DNA of 64,000 nucleotides. Source: Bradyrhizobium cosmicum (GTDB lineage Bacteria > Pseudomonadota > Alphaproteobacteria > Rhizobiales > Xanthobacteraceae). Every line of letters begins with the position of its first letter. Within the stretch, counting starts at the first letter, position 1. This document shows positions 1-7,369 of the stretch, in pieces. The DNA lies in assembly GCF_007290395.2 (NCBI RefSeq), contig NZ_CP041656.2:2914001-2978000 (forward strand). Direction: 5' to 3'. Made by a program: the position numbers and the translations under genes. The notes under the pieces are model-generated. The model saw only the letters and a list, made by a program, of their open reading frames with translations, did not search any database and was not told the origin of the DNA.

Positions 1-2
1 GC

Positions 3-977
3 CGCAAGGGAACGAGCGTCCTGCTGGTGGTGCCGGCACGGCGGCGGCGCGCGGAGCTGCTGCTCAATCTCGCTGGCGTCGACGCAAACTGGGGCACGGC
101 GCCGCAGGCCGATGAGATCCGCAAGCTCGATCACGCGCGCATGAAGGACGTGCTGTTCACTGAGGAGACGACCGCCGACGATCTGGTGCTGGCGCAGGCG
201 TTGCTCGCCGAGCGGTCGGCCGAGGATATCGCAGCCGCGCTGGCGCGGCTCTATCGCGCACGGTTGCCGTCGCCCGAAGACATCATCGATCCCGGCGAGC
301 GAAGCAGCCGGCCGCGCGAGGATCGCGGCCGCAACGACGCCCGCACGCCGCGCGACGATCGGACTCCGCGCGACGATGTCCGAAGCTCGCGCGGCGACGA
401 TCGCTCCGAACGGCTCCGGCCCAAACCCGGGAAAACATCCGCGAAACACGGCATGGCGGATGGCAGCGTCTGGTTCCGCGCCAACATCGGCCGAAAGAAG
501 AATGCGGAAGCGCGCTGGCTGTTGCCGATGATCTGCCGTCGTGGCGGTATCGACAAGGGCGACATCGGCGCCATCAAGATCATGGACACGACGACCGAGT
601 TCGAGATCTCCGAGCGCGTCGCGGAGTCCTTCGCCGCCAAGATCAAGCGCCCGGACAAGGAAGACAATATCCGCCTCGAGGCGATGGCGGATGCGCCGCA
701 GCGACAGGCGCCTTCCGAGAAGCGGCCGCACGCGCCGCGGCGCGAGAGCGGCGAGGGCGATCATCGTGAACGCCGCGACGATCGCGCGCGCGAGCCGAGC
801 GAATTCAAGCCACGCGGCAAGGGGCACGCCGAGCGCGCGCCGAAATTCGAGGGTGCTCCTTCTTTCGCGAAGAAAAAGCAGCACAAGAACAAGCCGGGAC
901 ACGCAGAGCCCTCAGTCACGCCGTGGGCCGGGAAGGGCGCGCCGGGAAAGAAGCCCAAGAAGAAACATCGGGGCTGA
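3..977 (+). CDS. DEAD-box ATP-dependent RNA helicase, C-terminal part (5' end outside window)
   Basis: The frame is already open at base 3, with no start codon, and reads GTSVLLVVPARRRRAE, so the gene begins upstream. The visible 324 residues are the end of helicase domain 2 and an alpha-helical linker, followed by an Arg/Asp-rich low-complexity stretch (visible residues about 95-145). Next comes a compact domain (about 153-217, starting MADGSVWFRANIGRK) that resembles the DbpA/CsdA RNA-binding domain. The tail is strongly basic and ends in a Lys/Arg cluster. This is the DeaD/CsdA type, which remodels structured RNA in cold adaptation and ribosome assembly. The ATPase motifs (DEAD, SAT) lie outside the window, so the class rests on the C-terminal domain and tail. 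An intrinsic terminator follows 30 bases after the stop. Confidence 0.85.
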   Translation, partial: RKGTSVLLVVPARRRRAELLLNLAGVDANWGTAPQADEIRKLDHARMKDVLFTEETTADDLVLAQALLAERSAEDIAAALARLYRARLPSPEDIIDPGERSSRPREDRGRNDARTPRDDRTPRDDVRSSRGDDRSERLRPKPGKTSAKHGMADGSVWFRANIGRKKNAEARWLLPMICRRGGIDKGDIGAIKIMDTTTEFEISERVAESFAAKIKRPDKEDNIRLEAMADAPQRQAPSEKRPHAPRRESGEGDHRERRDDRAREPSEFKPRGKGHAERAPKFEGAPSFAKKKQHKNKPGHAEPSVTPWAGKGAPGKKPKKKHRG

Positions 978-1006
978 GCTGCAGCCTGACAGCGTAGACA
1001 GGAAGC

Positions 1007-1040
1007 ATGCCGCCGGGTTGCACCGGCGGCATTTTCATTT
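1007..1040 (+). terminator. Intrinsic terminator of the helicase gene
   Basis: A perfect 10-bp stem (arm 1007-1016, ATGCCGCCGG) with a 6-base loop GTTGCA is followed by TTTCATTT. It lies 30 bases after the helicase stop codon, in the right orientation. Confidence 0.8.
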
Positions 1041-1056
1041 CAGTTCTCGGGTGGGC

Positions 1057-1359
1057 TCAGCGACCGCCGCCGCCACCACCTCCTCCGCCTCCGCCGCCAC
1101 CACCGCCGCCGGCATCACGCATCGACGAGCTGTAGCGCGGATCGGTCTGCTTCATGTAGGTGGGCGAGGTGTCATGATGGATGACACTGGTGCGGCTTCT
1201 GCCAGGCGAGGTCGGCATCTCGATCAGGACACCGCAGCCTTCGAAGAAGGCGGTGTCGCAGCCATAGGTCCGGAGCTGCGCGGCGTTGGCACTGGTCGCG
1301 GTGAACGCGGCCGTCGCAGCGAAGGCAATCAAGGCAACTTTCGACAATGTGAGTTTCAT
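1057..1359 (-). CDS. Small exported protein with a C-terminal run of 16 glycines
   Basis: This encodes a 100-residue protein. Residues 1-26 (MKLTLSKVALIAFAATAAF, then SANA-A) are a clear Sec signal peptide. The mature part has two Cys close together (YGCDTAFFEGCGV), which could form a disulfide, and ends in 16 consecutive Gly and a final Arg. I chose the ATG at 1359 because GGAGA sits six bases upstream; the in-frame ATG at 1365 would abut that Shine-Dalgarno. No family was recognised. Gly is coded by mixed GGT/GGC/GGA, so the run is not a simple triplet expansion. It lies tail-to-tail with the helicase gene, with a terminator between them. Confidence 0.6.
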   Translation of the reverse strand: MKLTLSKVALIAFAATAAFTATSANAAQLRTYGCDTAFFEGCGVLIEMPTSPGRSRTSVIHHDTSPTYMKQTDPRYSSSMRDAGGGGGGGGGGGGGGGGR

Positions 1360-1487
1360 GGACATTCTCCAGTCTCGTTTCGGCGAGACCGGAAACGGCC
1401 CGCACACATCTTCGACGGGAGCTGATCGAAGCCGGTTCGAGCGGATGGCTTCACGCCCGCGTGAGCCGCGCCGTTCGGGGAGGGACG

Positions 1488-1994
1488 TTACGTCGCAGCG
1501 AGGTCGCGCAGCATGTAGGTCGCGCTGTCGCCATAGGACGCGAGCTTTGCATGCAGTTCCGCATCCGCCATGACCGGCCGAAAGCCGAGACGTTCCCACA
1601 GCGGCCGCGTCGCGTAGACCGAGACCAGCGCGAGCGCCGTGATGTGTGATGCGCGGGCCAGCGTCTCGATCGTCGAAACATAGTCGCGCGCCACGCCGCC
1701 GCGAAAGTCGGGCAGCACGGCGACATCGTGGACGTAGAGGCAGTCCGCATCATCGGGCAATCGTTCGAGGAAGCCGTCGAGCGGTGGAATCCGGTGCTGC
1801 CTCCAGGGATGCGCGAGCCCGTAGCCGGCGATCGCATCGTCCGCGACGAGCACGCGGCAGCCGTCGGGATAGAGCCGCATCTTCTCCGCGAAGACGTCGG
1901 GACGTTCCGGAAGATCAGGATGAATCCGGGTCGCGATCGCGCTGATCGCGGGCAGGTCGGTGGTGCGCGCGGGACGCCAATGCGGCTTGCTCAT
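1488..1994 (-). CDS. GNAT family N-acetyltransferase
   Basis: This 168-residue protein has the GCN5-related acetyltransferase layout: an N-terminal substrate-side region, a central beta strand (DCLYVHDVAVLPDFRGG) that leads into the acetyl-CoA pyrophosphate loop (FRGGVARDY), and the C-terminal ALVSVYATRPLWERLGF segment with the family's conserved Tyr and Phe. The substrate cannot be predicted. The start is taken as ATG 1994 (MSKPHWRP); a TTG at 2021 is in frame but has no better ribosome site. Neighbours are unrelated small exported proteins. Confidence 0.85.
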   Translation of the reverse strand: MSKPHWRPARTTDLPAISAIATRIHPDLPERPDVFAEKMRLYPDGCRVLVADDAIAGYGLAHPWRQHRIPPLDGFLERLPDDADCLYVHDVAVLPDFRGGVARDYVSTIETLARASHITALALVSVYATRPLWERLGFRPVMADAELHAKLASYGDSATYMLRDLAAT

Positions 1995-2141
1995 GTCGAT
2001 TCGTCGGTCCGTCTCTCTCAATCCAGTTTATTCCGCGGCGACGCCGCGCGCAGCGAAAAATATCTTTGCCGCCTTCTCAGGAATACCGTGGCCCGCGCGG
2101 CGTCCTACCCCATGCAAGCCAATTGCATGACAGGAGAGACC

Positions 2142-2531
2142 ATGACGACATCCCCGATCCGCCTCGCGCTCACACTCGCCGCAGCGCTCGTGATCATTCC
2201 CGCCGCGTTCGCCGCGCCGCCGACCAAGACCGGCAAGACCGACAAGGGCAATGTGCTCACCGACGCCAAGGGCATGACGCTCTATACGTTCGACAAGGAC
2301 GCGGACGGCAAGTCGGCCTGCAACGGCCCCTGTGCGACCAACTGGCCGGTGCTGAAGGCCGAGGCGAGCGATGCCGCCGGCGATGGCTACACCATCATCA
2401 CGCGCGACGACGGCTCGAAGCAGTGGGCCTACAAGGGCAAACCGCTCTACACCTTCGCCAAGGACAGCAAGCCCGGCGACGTCACCGGCGACGGCTTTCT
2501 GAACGGCGCCTGGCATCTGGCGACGCCGTAA
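2142..2531 (+). CDS. Exported COG4315-type repeat protein (YxxxxDxxG family)
   Basis: This is a 129-residue protein with a signal peptide (residues 1-24, cleavage near AFA-AP). The rest carries two copies of the short family motif, GMTLYTFDKD...G and KPLYTFAKD...G, with a conserved Cys pair (CNGPCATNWP) between them. Such proteins are secreted or lipoprotein-like in proteobacteria and their function is unknown. No lipobox is visible, so this one is probably soluble in the periplasm. CAGGAGAG lies nine bases upstream of ATG 2142, which fixes the start over an upstream in-frame ATG. Confidence 0.8.
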   Translation: MTTSPIRLALTLAAALVIIPAAFAAPPTKTGKTDKGNVLTDAKGMTLYTFDKDADGKSACNGPCATNWPVLKAEASDAAGDGYTIITRDDGSKQWAYKGKPLYTFAKDSKPGDVTGDGFLNGAWHLATP

Positions 2532-2540
2532 AGATGCGGC

Positions 2541-2715
2541 TCGTGCCCCGGAAGCAGCGCAACGCCCTTTGGCGGTGCGCTGCAGAGCCGGGGCCCATGT
2601 CGCGTCGCGCGACATCGCCTTCCGGGGCGCGGCTCTGCGCAGCAACGCTTGTCCGGGAGCCGAGAGCGATTGCACCATCGTCTCGCGCACGATTTGCCGC
2701 GCGGTCGACGACTTA
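2541..2715. repeat. Dispersed intergenic repeat with nested palindromes
   Basis: This GC-rich non-coding stretch reads like a common Bradyrhizobium intergenic repeat (GGCGGTGCGCTGCAGAGCCG ... GGCTCTGCGCAGCAACGC). It contains a perfect hairpin at 2597-2615 (ATGTCGCG, loop TCG) inside a wider AGAGCC/GGCTCT pairing. I see no gene in it. Confidence 0.6.
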
Positions 2716-2788
2716 GAGCGTCTCACCGCCTTGTAATCTGCGGTTTCGTAGCCACTTCGAGCTGACATCCAGCCGAAAGGGCATTTCG

Positions 2789-3598
2789 ATGAAGTTCCGT
2801 GTCGGATTCGAAATGCTCTACGATTTCCCGCAGCCGACACCGATGATCATGGTTCTGGGCACGCATTTCACGCGTGCTTCCGATGTCATCGTGCCTGATT
2901 TCGTCACTTCAACGCCTGCCGTCGAGATCACGCCTTATCGCGACATGTTCGGCAATTGGTGCAGCCGCATGGTGGCGCCGGCCGGACGCATGCGCCTTGC
3001 CGCCGATGGCGTCGTTCGCGACAACGGCCTGCCGGATCCCGTGGTTGCCACGGCCATTCAGCACAGGATCGAAGAGCTGCCGTCCGACACGCTGGTTTAT
3101 CTGCTCGGCAGCCGCTATTGCGAGACCGACCGGCTTTCGGAGATCGCCTGGAAGCTGTTCGAGAAGACGCCGCCGGGCTGGGCGCGGGTGCAGGCGATCT
3201 GCGATTTCGTTCACCGCCACATCACCTTCGGCTACGAGCATGCGCGCGCCACCAAGACGGCGTGGGAGGCGTATCAGGAAGGCAAGGGCGTCTGCCGTGA
3301 CTATGCGCATCTGGCCATTGCGTTCTGCCGCTGCATGAACATCCCCGCGCGCTATTGCACCGGCTATCTGAGCGACGTCGGCACGCCGAAGCCGTGGGCC
3401 GCGGGCGATTTCGCCGGCTGGTTCGAGGCCTATCTCGGCGGGCGCTGGCACACGTTCGATCCGCGCAACAACGAGCCTCGGCAGGGGCGCATCCTGATCG
3501 CTCAGGGGCGCGATGCCTGCGACGTTCCGATCACGCAGACATTCGGCCCGAACAAGCTGGTCAGCTTCAAGGTCTGGACCGACGAGATCGCGCCGTAA
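2789..3598 (+). CDS. Transglutaminase-like (cysteine protease fold) protein lacking the usual His
   Basis: This 269-residue cytoplasmic protein has an N-terminal beta-rich domain (1-100) and a transglutaminase core (about 125-235). The catalytic Cys is present (C169 in GVCRDYAHL). The Asp that follows the WFEAYL strand is also present (D224 in HTFDPR). The residue that aligns with the catalytic His, normally H-A-W-x-E, is Ala209 in FAGWFEAYL. Related alphaproteobacterial proteins may share this feature, so the activity is uncertain: peptidase, transglutaminase or a non-catalytic role. AAGGG lies nine bases before the ATG. It is convergent with the PAS gene, 19 bases away. Confidence 0.85.
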   Translation: MKFRVGFEMLYDFPQPTPMIMVLGTHFTRASDVIVPDFVTSTPAVEITPYRDMFGNWCSRMVAPAGRMRLAADGVVRDNGLPDPVVATAIQHRIEELPSDTLVYLLGSRYCETDRLSEIAWKLFEKTPPGWARVQAICDFVHRHITFGYEHARATKTAWEAYQEGKGVCRDYAHLAIAFCRCMNIPARYCTGYLSDVGTPKPWAAGDFAGWFEAYLGGRWHTFDPRNNEPRQGRILIAQGRDACDVPITQTFGPNKLVSFKVWTDEIAP

Positions 3599-3617
3599 CG
3601 GCGCGAACGATCGCCTC

Positions 3618-4172
3618 CTAGCGAAGTCCCTCATACACCATCAGCCCGCGGGCGATCTGCAGTTTGCGGATCGCGCGCGGCAGCAGTTTCTCCGGCTGGT
3701 GCAGATAGCGCCATGAGGTGAGGGTGAAGGTGCCGAGCGCGCCGCATTCGTCGTCGAACGGCGCGAGCACTCCTGTCACGCTGACCGGCGTATGCGGGCG
3801 TGCGTTGAAGGGCAGCAGCAGCAATTCGAGATGCGCCTTGCTGCCGTCCTCGCGCGCGGCGGTGATACCGGCGATCGCACCCAGCGTCTCGTCGGCGACA
3901 ACAGTCGTGATCTCCTCGATCTCGCGGCGGCTGGCCTCGGTGAACAGCGCCGCAAAGCTCTGGTCCTTGAGGTCGCACCCTACGAGCGCGCAGACGCGCG
4001 TGCCGGCGACGCGGAATGGGAAGCCCAGGGTCTGCTCGCTGGCCAGCACGAAGATGTCACTGAGCAGCTCGCGGACGGCGGCAGGATCGATGTCGGCCCG
4101 GTCTGGGGCCCGCGCAGCGCCGCGCTTCTCGTTCCAATACGCAAAGAATGCGCGGCTCGACGGATGTTTCAT
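3618..4172 (-). CDS. PAS domain protein (PAS_5 / COG5388 type)
   Basis: The protein has 184 residues and is a single PAS-like domain with no output module. The start (residues 1-30, SRAFFAYWNEKRG...ADIDP) and the phrase FRVAGTRVCALVG are typical of the short alphaproteobacterial PAS_5 family. The ligand and partner are unknown; a role in sensing or as a protein-interaction module is family inference. The upstream region holds a perfect 8-bp-arm hairpin at 4204-4223. Confidence 0.8.
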   Translation of the reverse strand: MKHPSSRAFFAYWNEKRGAARAPDRADIDPAAVRELLSDIFVLASEQTLGFPFRVAGTRVCALVGCDLKDQSFAALFTEASRREIEEITTVVADETLGAIAGITAAREDGSKAHLELLLLPFNARPHTPVSVTGVLAPFDDECGALGTFTLTSWRYLHQPEKLLPRAIRKLQIARGLMVYEGLR

Positions 4173-4203
4173 GACTGAACGCTTTACCCCGGGGGGACAT
4201 CTG

Positions 4204-4223
4204 GCGGGACAAAGCTGTCCCGC
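4204..4223. repeat. Perfect inverted repeat upstream of the PAS gene
   Basis: The sequence is GCGGGACA, loop AAGC, TGTCCCGC. It ends 32 bases before the PAS start codon, so it would fold in that gene's leader RNA or act as an operator. It has no T-tract, so it is not a terminator. Confidence 0.5.
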
Positions 4224-4323
4224 TTCAGTGCACCCGCGATCCCTGTGTTGTTGTGCAGGAGGGGATTTGCAGCGTCCATGCCGCAGAGGCGTTTTCGGCC
4301 CCCTCGGGCGGGCCTTTGCATTG

Positions 4324-4339
4324 TTAACGTTAAATTAAC
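4324..4339 (+). promoter_or_regulatory. Candidate CtrA binding site (TTAA-N7-TTAAC)
   Basis: Bases 4324-4327 are TTAA, 4328-4334 the 7-base spacer CGTTAAA, and 4335-4339 TTAAC. With G4323 the site is symmetrical (GTTAA-N7-TTAAC). This matches the known full CtrA box of alphaproteobacteria exactly. It stands in an ORF-less gap, 286 bases before the rhomboid start and about 150 before the PAS start, and upstream of an intrinsic terminator at 4515. Binding is inferred. Confidence 0.55.
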
Positions 4340-4344
4340 TATGC

Positions 4345-4549
4345 GCTTTGCTCCGGCCGCGCCGCTGCTAGGGTGCCCGCGGTCGCAAGTCTCGCCGCTT
4401 TGCTCCAGGTTCTCGGCGGGGCCTGTACACAGGCGTCAAACAGTTTGGTCACGGGCGCGGGGAGGGGTGGGGATACACCTTATTCCCAAAGCCGCCGGAA
4501 GACCGACACGGACAGGCAGGGCTTCCCAGAGCCCTGCCTTTTCCTTTTG
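4345..4549 (+). ncRNA. Candidate small RNA between CtrA box and terminator
   Basis: There is no plausible ORF here, yet the stretch ends in a strong plus-strand terminator (4515-4549) and begins just after a CtrA-type box. No plus-strand gene lies upstream to need that terminator. The body includes a G-rich segment near 4455-4470 (GGGGAGGGGTGGGG). I could not match it to a known RNA family. It could also be the leader of the rhomboid gene with an attenuator. Boundaries are approximate. Confidence 0.35.
4515..4549 (+). terminator. Intrinsic terminator upstream of the rhomboid gene
   Basis: A 9-bp perfect stem (GGCAGGGCT 4515-4523, loop TCCCAG, AGCCCTGCC 4530-4538) is followed by TTTTCCTTTTG. 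It is one of the clearest terminators in the window, but it precedes rather than follows a gene. Confidence 0.75.
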
Positions 4550-4624
4550 TGCACTTGCGCAGGGCCGGCAAAGGCGACTATCTCCAGATGGACCGCTCCG
4601 ATCGCGCCTGAAAGCGAAGCTGCC

Positions 4625-5461
4625 TTGGATTCCCCGCACAATTCTCCGCCGCACGATTCCTCGCAGCAAGGTCTGCCGCAGGACGTGCCGGCCGTCCATG
4701 AGGAGGCTCCGCGCGAGCCGATCCTGACGCTGCCGTTTGCGTTGACCGCCTATATCGTGCTGCTGGCGGTGATCCATCTGCGGATGCTGCTGCCGCCGGA
4801 ACTGGAGAACTGGACCATCGACGTCTTCGGCTTCATCCCGAAGCGCTACGATTCCTCGCTGCTCAATCTGCAGATCCCCGGCGGGGCCGGCGCAAAGGTC
4901 TGGAGCTTCGTCACTTATTCGCTGCTGCATGCCAATCTGACGCATCTGGCCTTCAACGTGCTGTGGCTGTTGCCGTTCGGCAGCGCGCTGGCGCGGCGGT
5001 TTGGCGCCGTCAGGTTCTTCCTGTTTCTCGCGGTGACGGCGGCGGCGGGCGCGCTCGCCCATCTCGTCACCCATGAGCATGCGGTGGCGCCGATGATCGG
5101 CGCCTCGGCCTCGGTGTCGGGCGCGATGGCGGCGGCGATCCGGTTCGCCTTTGTGCGCGGCAGCTTCCTGTCGTTCAGCCGATCGGACGCCGATACCGCC
5201 GCGAAGGTTCCGGCGCTGCCGTTGTCGCGGGCGCTGCGCGACGGGCGGGTGGTCGGCTTCCTCGCGGTCTGGTTCGGCGTCAACATCATCTTCGGCGTCG
5301 GTGCGATCGGCGTCGATGCCGAGACCACGAGCGTTGCCTGGCAGGCGCATATCGGCGGCTTCTTTGCAGGCCTTCTGCTGTTCGCGCTGTTCGATCCCGT
5401 GCCGCGCATACGAGGCGATGCTGCGGATGCGTCATCACAGGACGTTTCAGACCGTATTTGA
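4625..5461 (+). CDS. Rhomboid family intramembrane serine protease
   Basis: The protein has about 278 residues: a hydrophilic N-terminal tail (1-33), then six or so membrane segments. Rhomboid marks are visible: HANLTHLAFNVLWL (about 102-115) in the second helix, the nucleophile loop GASASVSG (Ser161) and the His helix AWQAHIGGFFAGL (His242). The nucleophile loop has Ala after Ser where GASG is more usual. It cleaves membrane-anchored substrates; none can be named here. The start is uncertain: TTG 4625 gives the usual short N-terminus (DSPHNSPP), with only a weak GAAGC before it. The frame stays open upstream to 4373, but that part overlaps the terminator and does not look like protein. Confidence 0.85.
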   Translation: MDSPHNSPPHDSSQQGLPQDVPAVHEEAPREPILTLPFALTAYIVLLAVIHLRMLLPPELENWTIDVFGFIPKRYDSSLLNLQIPGGAGAKVWSFVTYSLLHANLTHLAFNVLWLLPFGSALARRFGAVRFFLFLAVTAAAGALAHLVTHEHAVAPMIGASASVSGAMAAAIRFAFVRGSFLSFSRSDADTAAKVPALPLSRALRDGRVVGFLAVWFGVNIIFGVGAIGVDAETTSVAWQAHIGGFFAGLLLFALFDPVPRIRGDAADASSQDVSDRI

Positions 5462-5650
5462 AGCGGCGCTTGCGGCGCGGCCCGAATTCATCCATCATTC
5501 TCGAGAAGAATGTTTCAAAGCGACAAAGCCGCTCGCGGCTTGGCTTCGCAAAGCGCCCGAGCGTGAAACCGGCGCCTAAACTGTTAGTTGAAGACTCGAC
5601 GAACAAGTCCGGACCGCGAAAGCGGACGGGTCCGATTCAGGGAGGCGACA

Positions 5651-6079
5651 ATGACGGTACGTTCCATTCTCAATACCAAGGGCCACCAGATCATGAGCGT
5701 CGAGCCCGGCGCCAAGCTCGCCGCCGCGGTCAAGCTGCTCGGCGAGAAGAAGATCGGTGCGGTGCTGGTGATGAACCAGAGCCGGCTCGAGGGCATCCTG
5801 TCCGAGCGCGACATCGTGCGCGTGATCGGCGAGCGCGGTGCCGGCGCGCTGGACGAGCCGGTCTCGGAGGTCATGACCCGCAAGGTCGTCACCTGCAAGG
5901 AGACCGACACGGTCGCGGAACTGATGGAGACGATGACCGAAGGCAAGTTCCGCCATCTGCCCGTGATCGACAACGGCAAGGTGGTCGGCCTGATCTCGAT
6001 CGGCGACATCGTCAAGCGCCGCGTCCAGGAATACGAGTCCGAGCAGGAAGCCCTGCGCGACTACATCAAGACGGCCTGA
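5651..6079 (+). CDS. CBS-pair domain protein
   Basis: The protein is 142 residues, almost wholly two CBS motifs (about 8-62 and 75-132), with the repeated elements IGAVLVMN...GILSERDIVR and FRHLPVIDNGKVVGLISIGDIVK. Stand-alone CBS pairs bind adenine nucleotides and regulate partner proteins; the partner here is unknown. GGGAGGC ends five bases before ATG 5651, so the start is secure. It converges with the patatin gene, 7 bases away. Confidence 0.92.
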   Translation: MTVRSILNTKGHQIMSVEPGAKLAAAVKLLGEKKIGAVLVMNQSRLEGILSERDIVRVIGERGAGALDEPVSEVMTRKVVTCKETDTVAELMETMTEGKFRHLPVIDNGKVVGLISIGDIVKRRVQEYESEQEALRDYIKTA

Positions 6080-6086
6080 CCGGACT

Positions 6087-7127
6087 TTACGCGCCGCCTT
6101 GACCGCCGGCTTTAGGCGCATGACCAGCGGGCGCCGGCGCCAGCACCTCGATCGCCTCCTGGATCGACTCCAGTGCGCGCTCGGCCGCGCGGGCGCCGTG
6201 CGCGATCAGATCCTCGGCGCGGTGGAAGTCGAACCAGCCGAACTGGCCGACCCGCGGCGAGATCAGCAGGTCCGGCGGATCGCCGGCGAGGCGCGCGCGG
6301 GTGATGCGGTCCTGCATGATGTTAAAGGCATCCACCATCACCGAGGAGATGCCGGGCCGGCCGCCGCCGCCGAAGAACTCGCGCTTCATGGTCTTCTCCG
6401 CCGAGAACAGGCGCGGAAAGCGCCGTTTGGCTGTCGTCTCCTCGGCCTCCGGCGCGGCCGGCGCGGGCATCGCGCCGTGCGAATAGATCGTCGTGGAATG
6501 GGTGAAGATGTCGCTGGAAAGATTTGCAGCGATGACGATTTCGGCGCCGAGCGCCCGGGCCGCCGAGACCGGCACCGGATTCACCAGCGCGCCATCGACC
6601 AGCCAGCGGTCGCCGACCAGCACCGGCGAGAAGATGCCGGGCAGGGCGTAGGAGGCGCGCATCGCGTCGACCACGCGGCCGCGCGTCAGCCAGATCTCAT
6701 GGCCGGTGCGGACCTCGGTCGCGACGGTCGCGAACTTGATGGGCAGGTCCTCGATCAGGGTCTGGCCGACCGCCTCCTCGAGCCGGGTTGCGAGCTTCTC
6801 GCCACCGATCAGGCCGGAGCCGGTCAGGCGGATGTCGAGATAGCCGAGGATGTTGCGCATCCCCTGCAGGCCCAGTCCCCATTCTTCCAGCGTGTCGAGC
6901 CGGCCGGCCGCATAGAGGCCGCCGACCACGGCGCCGATCGAGGTGCCGACCACGACATCGGGCATGATGCCGTTGGCAGAGAGGGTTCGGAGGATGCCGA
7001 TATGGGCAAAGCCGCGCGCGGCACCGCCTCCGAGCGCAAGGCCAATGACCGGCTTGCGAATGCTGCCAAGTCCGATCTTTTCGCCATTGGAGCCGTTCGC
7101 GCCCCGACCCTTCAAGATATCCAGCAC
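6087..7127 (-). CDS. Patatin-like phospholipase (RssA-type)
   Basis: The 346-residue protein has a patatin domain over about residues 26-215. The oxyanion loop GGGAARG (33-39), nucleophile elbow GTSIG (Ser63) and the Asp of DGALVNP complete the Ser-Asp dyad. A Pro/Ala-rich linker and a C-terminal domain follow. I chose GTG 7127 because TAGGAGAG lies six bases upstream; the open frame extends to 7295, but that extension has no ribosome site. It probably hydrolyses membrane lipids, though physiological substrates for this bacterial group are poorly known. It is divergent from the gene at 7370. Confidence 0.9.
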   Translation of the reverse strand: MLDILKGRGANGSNGEKIGLGSIRKPVIGLALGGGAARGFAHIGILRTLSANGIMPDVVVGTSIGAVVGGLYAAGRLDTLEEWGLGLQGMRNILGYLDIRLTGSGLIGGEKLATRLEEAVGQTLIEDLPIKFATVATEVRTGHEIWLTRGRVVDAMRASYALPGIFSPVLVGDRWLVDGALVNPVPVSAARALGAEIVIAANLSSDIFTHSTTIYSHGAMPAPAAPEAEETTAKRRFPRLFSAEKTMKREFFGGGGRPGISSVMVDAFNIMQDRITRARLAGDPPDLLISPRVGQFGWFDFHRAEDLIAHGARAAERALESIQEAIEVLAPAPAGHAPKAGGQGGA

Positions 7128-7369
7128 CGAAACTCTCCTACCCGGGCCAGCCCTCACATCAGAGTAGGCACCGTACTCCCGCTTCGCCAGAACGACGGCG
7201 AAGCATGGTTTATACCGTTCGGAACGCAAGGGGGCAGCAGTGTGGCGAGGGCGGGTTGCCTCATCTCTCATCACGCAGGCGTCAACCGGTTCCATAGAAC
7301 CTGATAGGCCGTATTTCCTGGGATATCAGAGGCTTGAATTTGCCGCGTTTTCGGTGAAAAGCAGGTGGC

